Source: an uncultured Collinsella sp. (lineage in GTDB: Bacteria > Actinomycetota > Coriobacteriia > Coriobacteriales > Coriobacteriaceae). Taken from it: a stretch of DNA of 46,356 nucleotides. How positions within the stretch are numbered: the first letter of the stretch is position 1; each line of letters starts with the position of its first letter. The notes below the pieces were generated by a model. The model was not told the DNA's origin. It did no database searches and saw only the letters and a list, made by a program, of their open reading frames with translations. The DNA lies in contig CABQZS010000262.1 in NCBI GenBank assembly GCA_902468695.1, positions 1 through 46,356 of the forward strand, in the 5' to 3' direction. Both the position numbers and the translations under genes were made by a program. Positions 46,320-46,356 of the stretch are shown one piece after another.

Positions 46320-46356
46320 TGGTGGGCGTTAGAAGATTTGAACTTCTGACCTCTTC
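46320..46356 (-). tRNA. 3' part of a tRNA gene (anticodon outside the window)
   Basis: On the minus strand the last 37 bases read a variable loop ending AGGTC, a T arm (AGAAG-TTCAAAT-CTTCT), the acceptor 3' strand AACGCCC, discriminator A and an encoded CCA. The T loop TTCAAAT is canonical. The acceptor predicts a 5' GGGCGTT. The amino acid cannot be assigned. Confidence 0.9.

Overview
The window looks like a chromosomal segment of a gut Coriobacteriia genome, most likely Collinsella or a close relative. This is inferred from content, not from a search: moderately high GC, an oxygen-sensitive metabolism (class III ribonucleotide reductase, flavodoxin, a ferredoxin-type aldo/keto reductase, butyrate-kinase-type energy conservation), Gram-positive style LexA and CsoR sites, and many intergenic hairpin repeats. 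About 50 genes are packed closely with strong Shine-Dalgarno sites and many GTG/TTG starts. There is no complete prophage, insertion sequence or CRISPR array.

Layout. 1-4115 (minus): deoC, two HAD phosphatases, a GntR/UTRA regulator and a truncated YfcC-type carrier, a small nucleoside/sugar-phosphate and carboxylate locus. 4116-7740 (plus): a long leader, then an orphan cassette of an unknown protein, a ClpP-like protease and a soluble VirD4/TraG-like ATPase. 7741-12461: pgi, half of an iron-type alcohol dehydrogenase, and a LexA-controlled Y-family polymerase plus YolD pair. 12488-14216: a membrane-anchored copper-binding protein under a CsoR-type operator, divergent from a frameshifted DUF3793 gene and flavodoxin. 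14332-17434: a polar amino-acid ABC transporter whose permease carries an extracytoplasmic domain. 17582-22630: endonuclease IV, a Gfo/Idh oxidoreductase (each preceded by a copy of the same hairpin element), an Fe-S aldo/keto reductase, a cyclase remnant and a ketopantoate-reductase-like enzyme. 22818-26393: a secreted coiled-coil protein, metY with a candidate leader-peptide attenuator, and a divergent LysR regulator. 26493-29890: RNase HI, a second Gfo/Idh with acylphosphatase, a Fur-family regulator, a Cof-type HAD. 29974-32969: a UreE-like/SlyD-like pair, an M19 dipeptidase and a YgjP-type metalloprotease. 32976-38213 (minus): nrdD-nrdG-folE-HD-folB, with tandem NrdR boxes at the nrdD promoter.

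38509-46162 (minus) is the most unusual region: phosphopantetheinyl transferase, TetR regulator, SCPx-type thiolase, Zn-ribbon/OB (DUF35) partner, a stand-alone acyl carrier protein with an atypical serine motif, phosphate acyltransferase, butyrate-type kinase, MFS transporter and a small membrane protein. A near-perfect 18-bp palindrome at the putative thiolase promoter is a likely TetR operator. The set reads as a self-contained route that takes up or exports a compound, makes or breaks a C-C bond through a thiolase/DUF35 complex, and links the acyl group to ATP through acyl-phosphate. I do not recognise it as a described pathway. A partial tRNA gene with its terminator closes the window.
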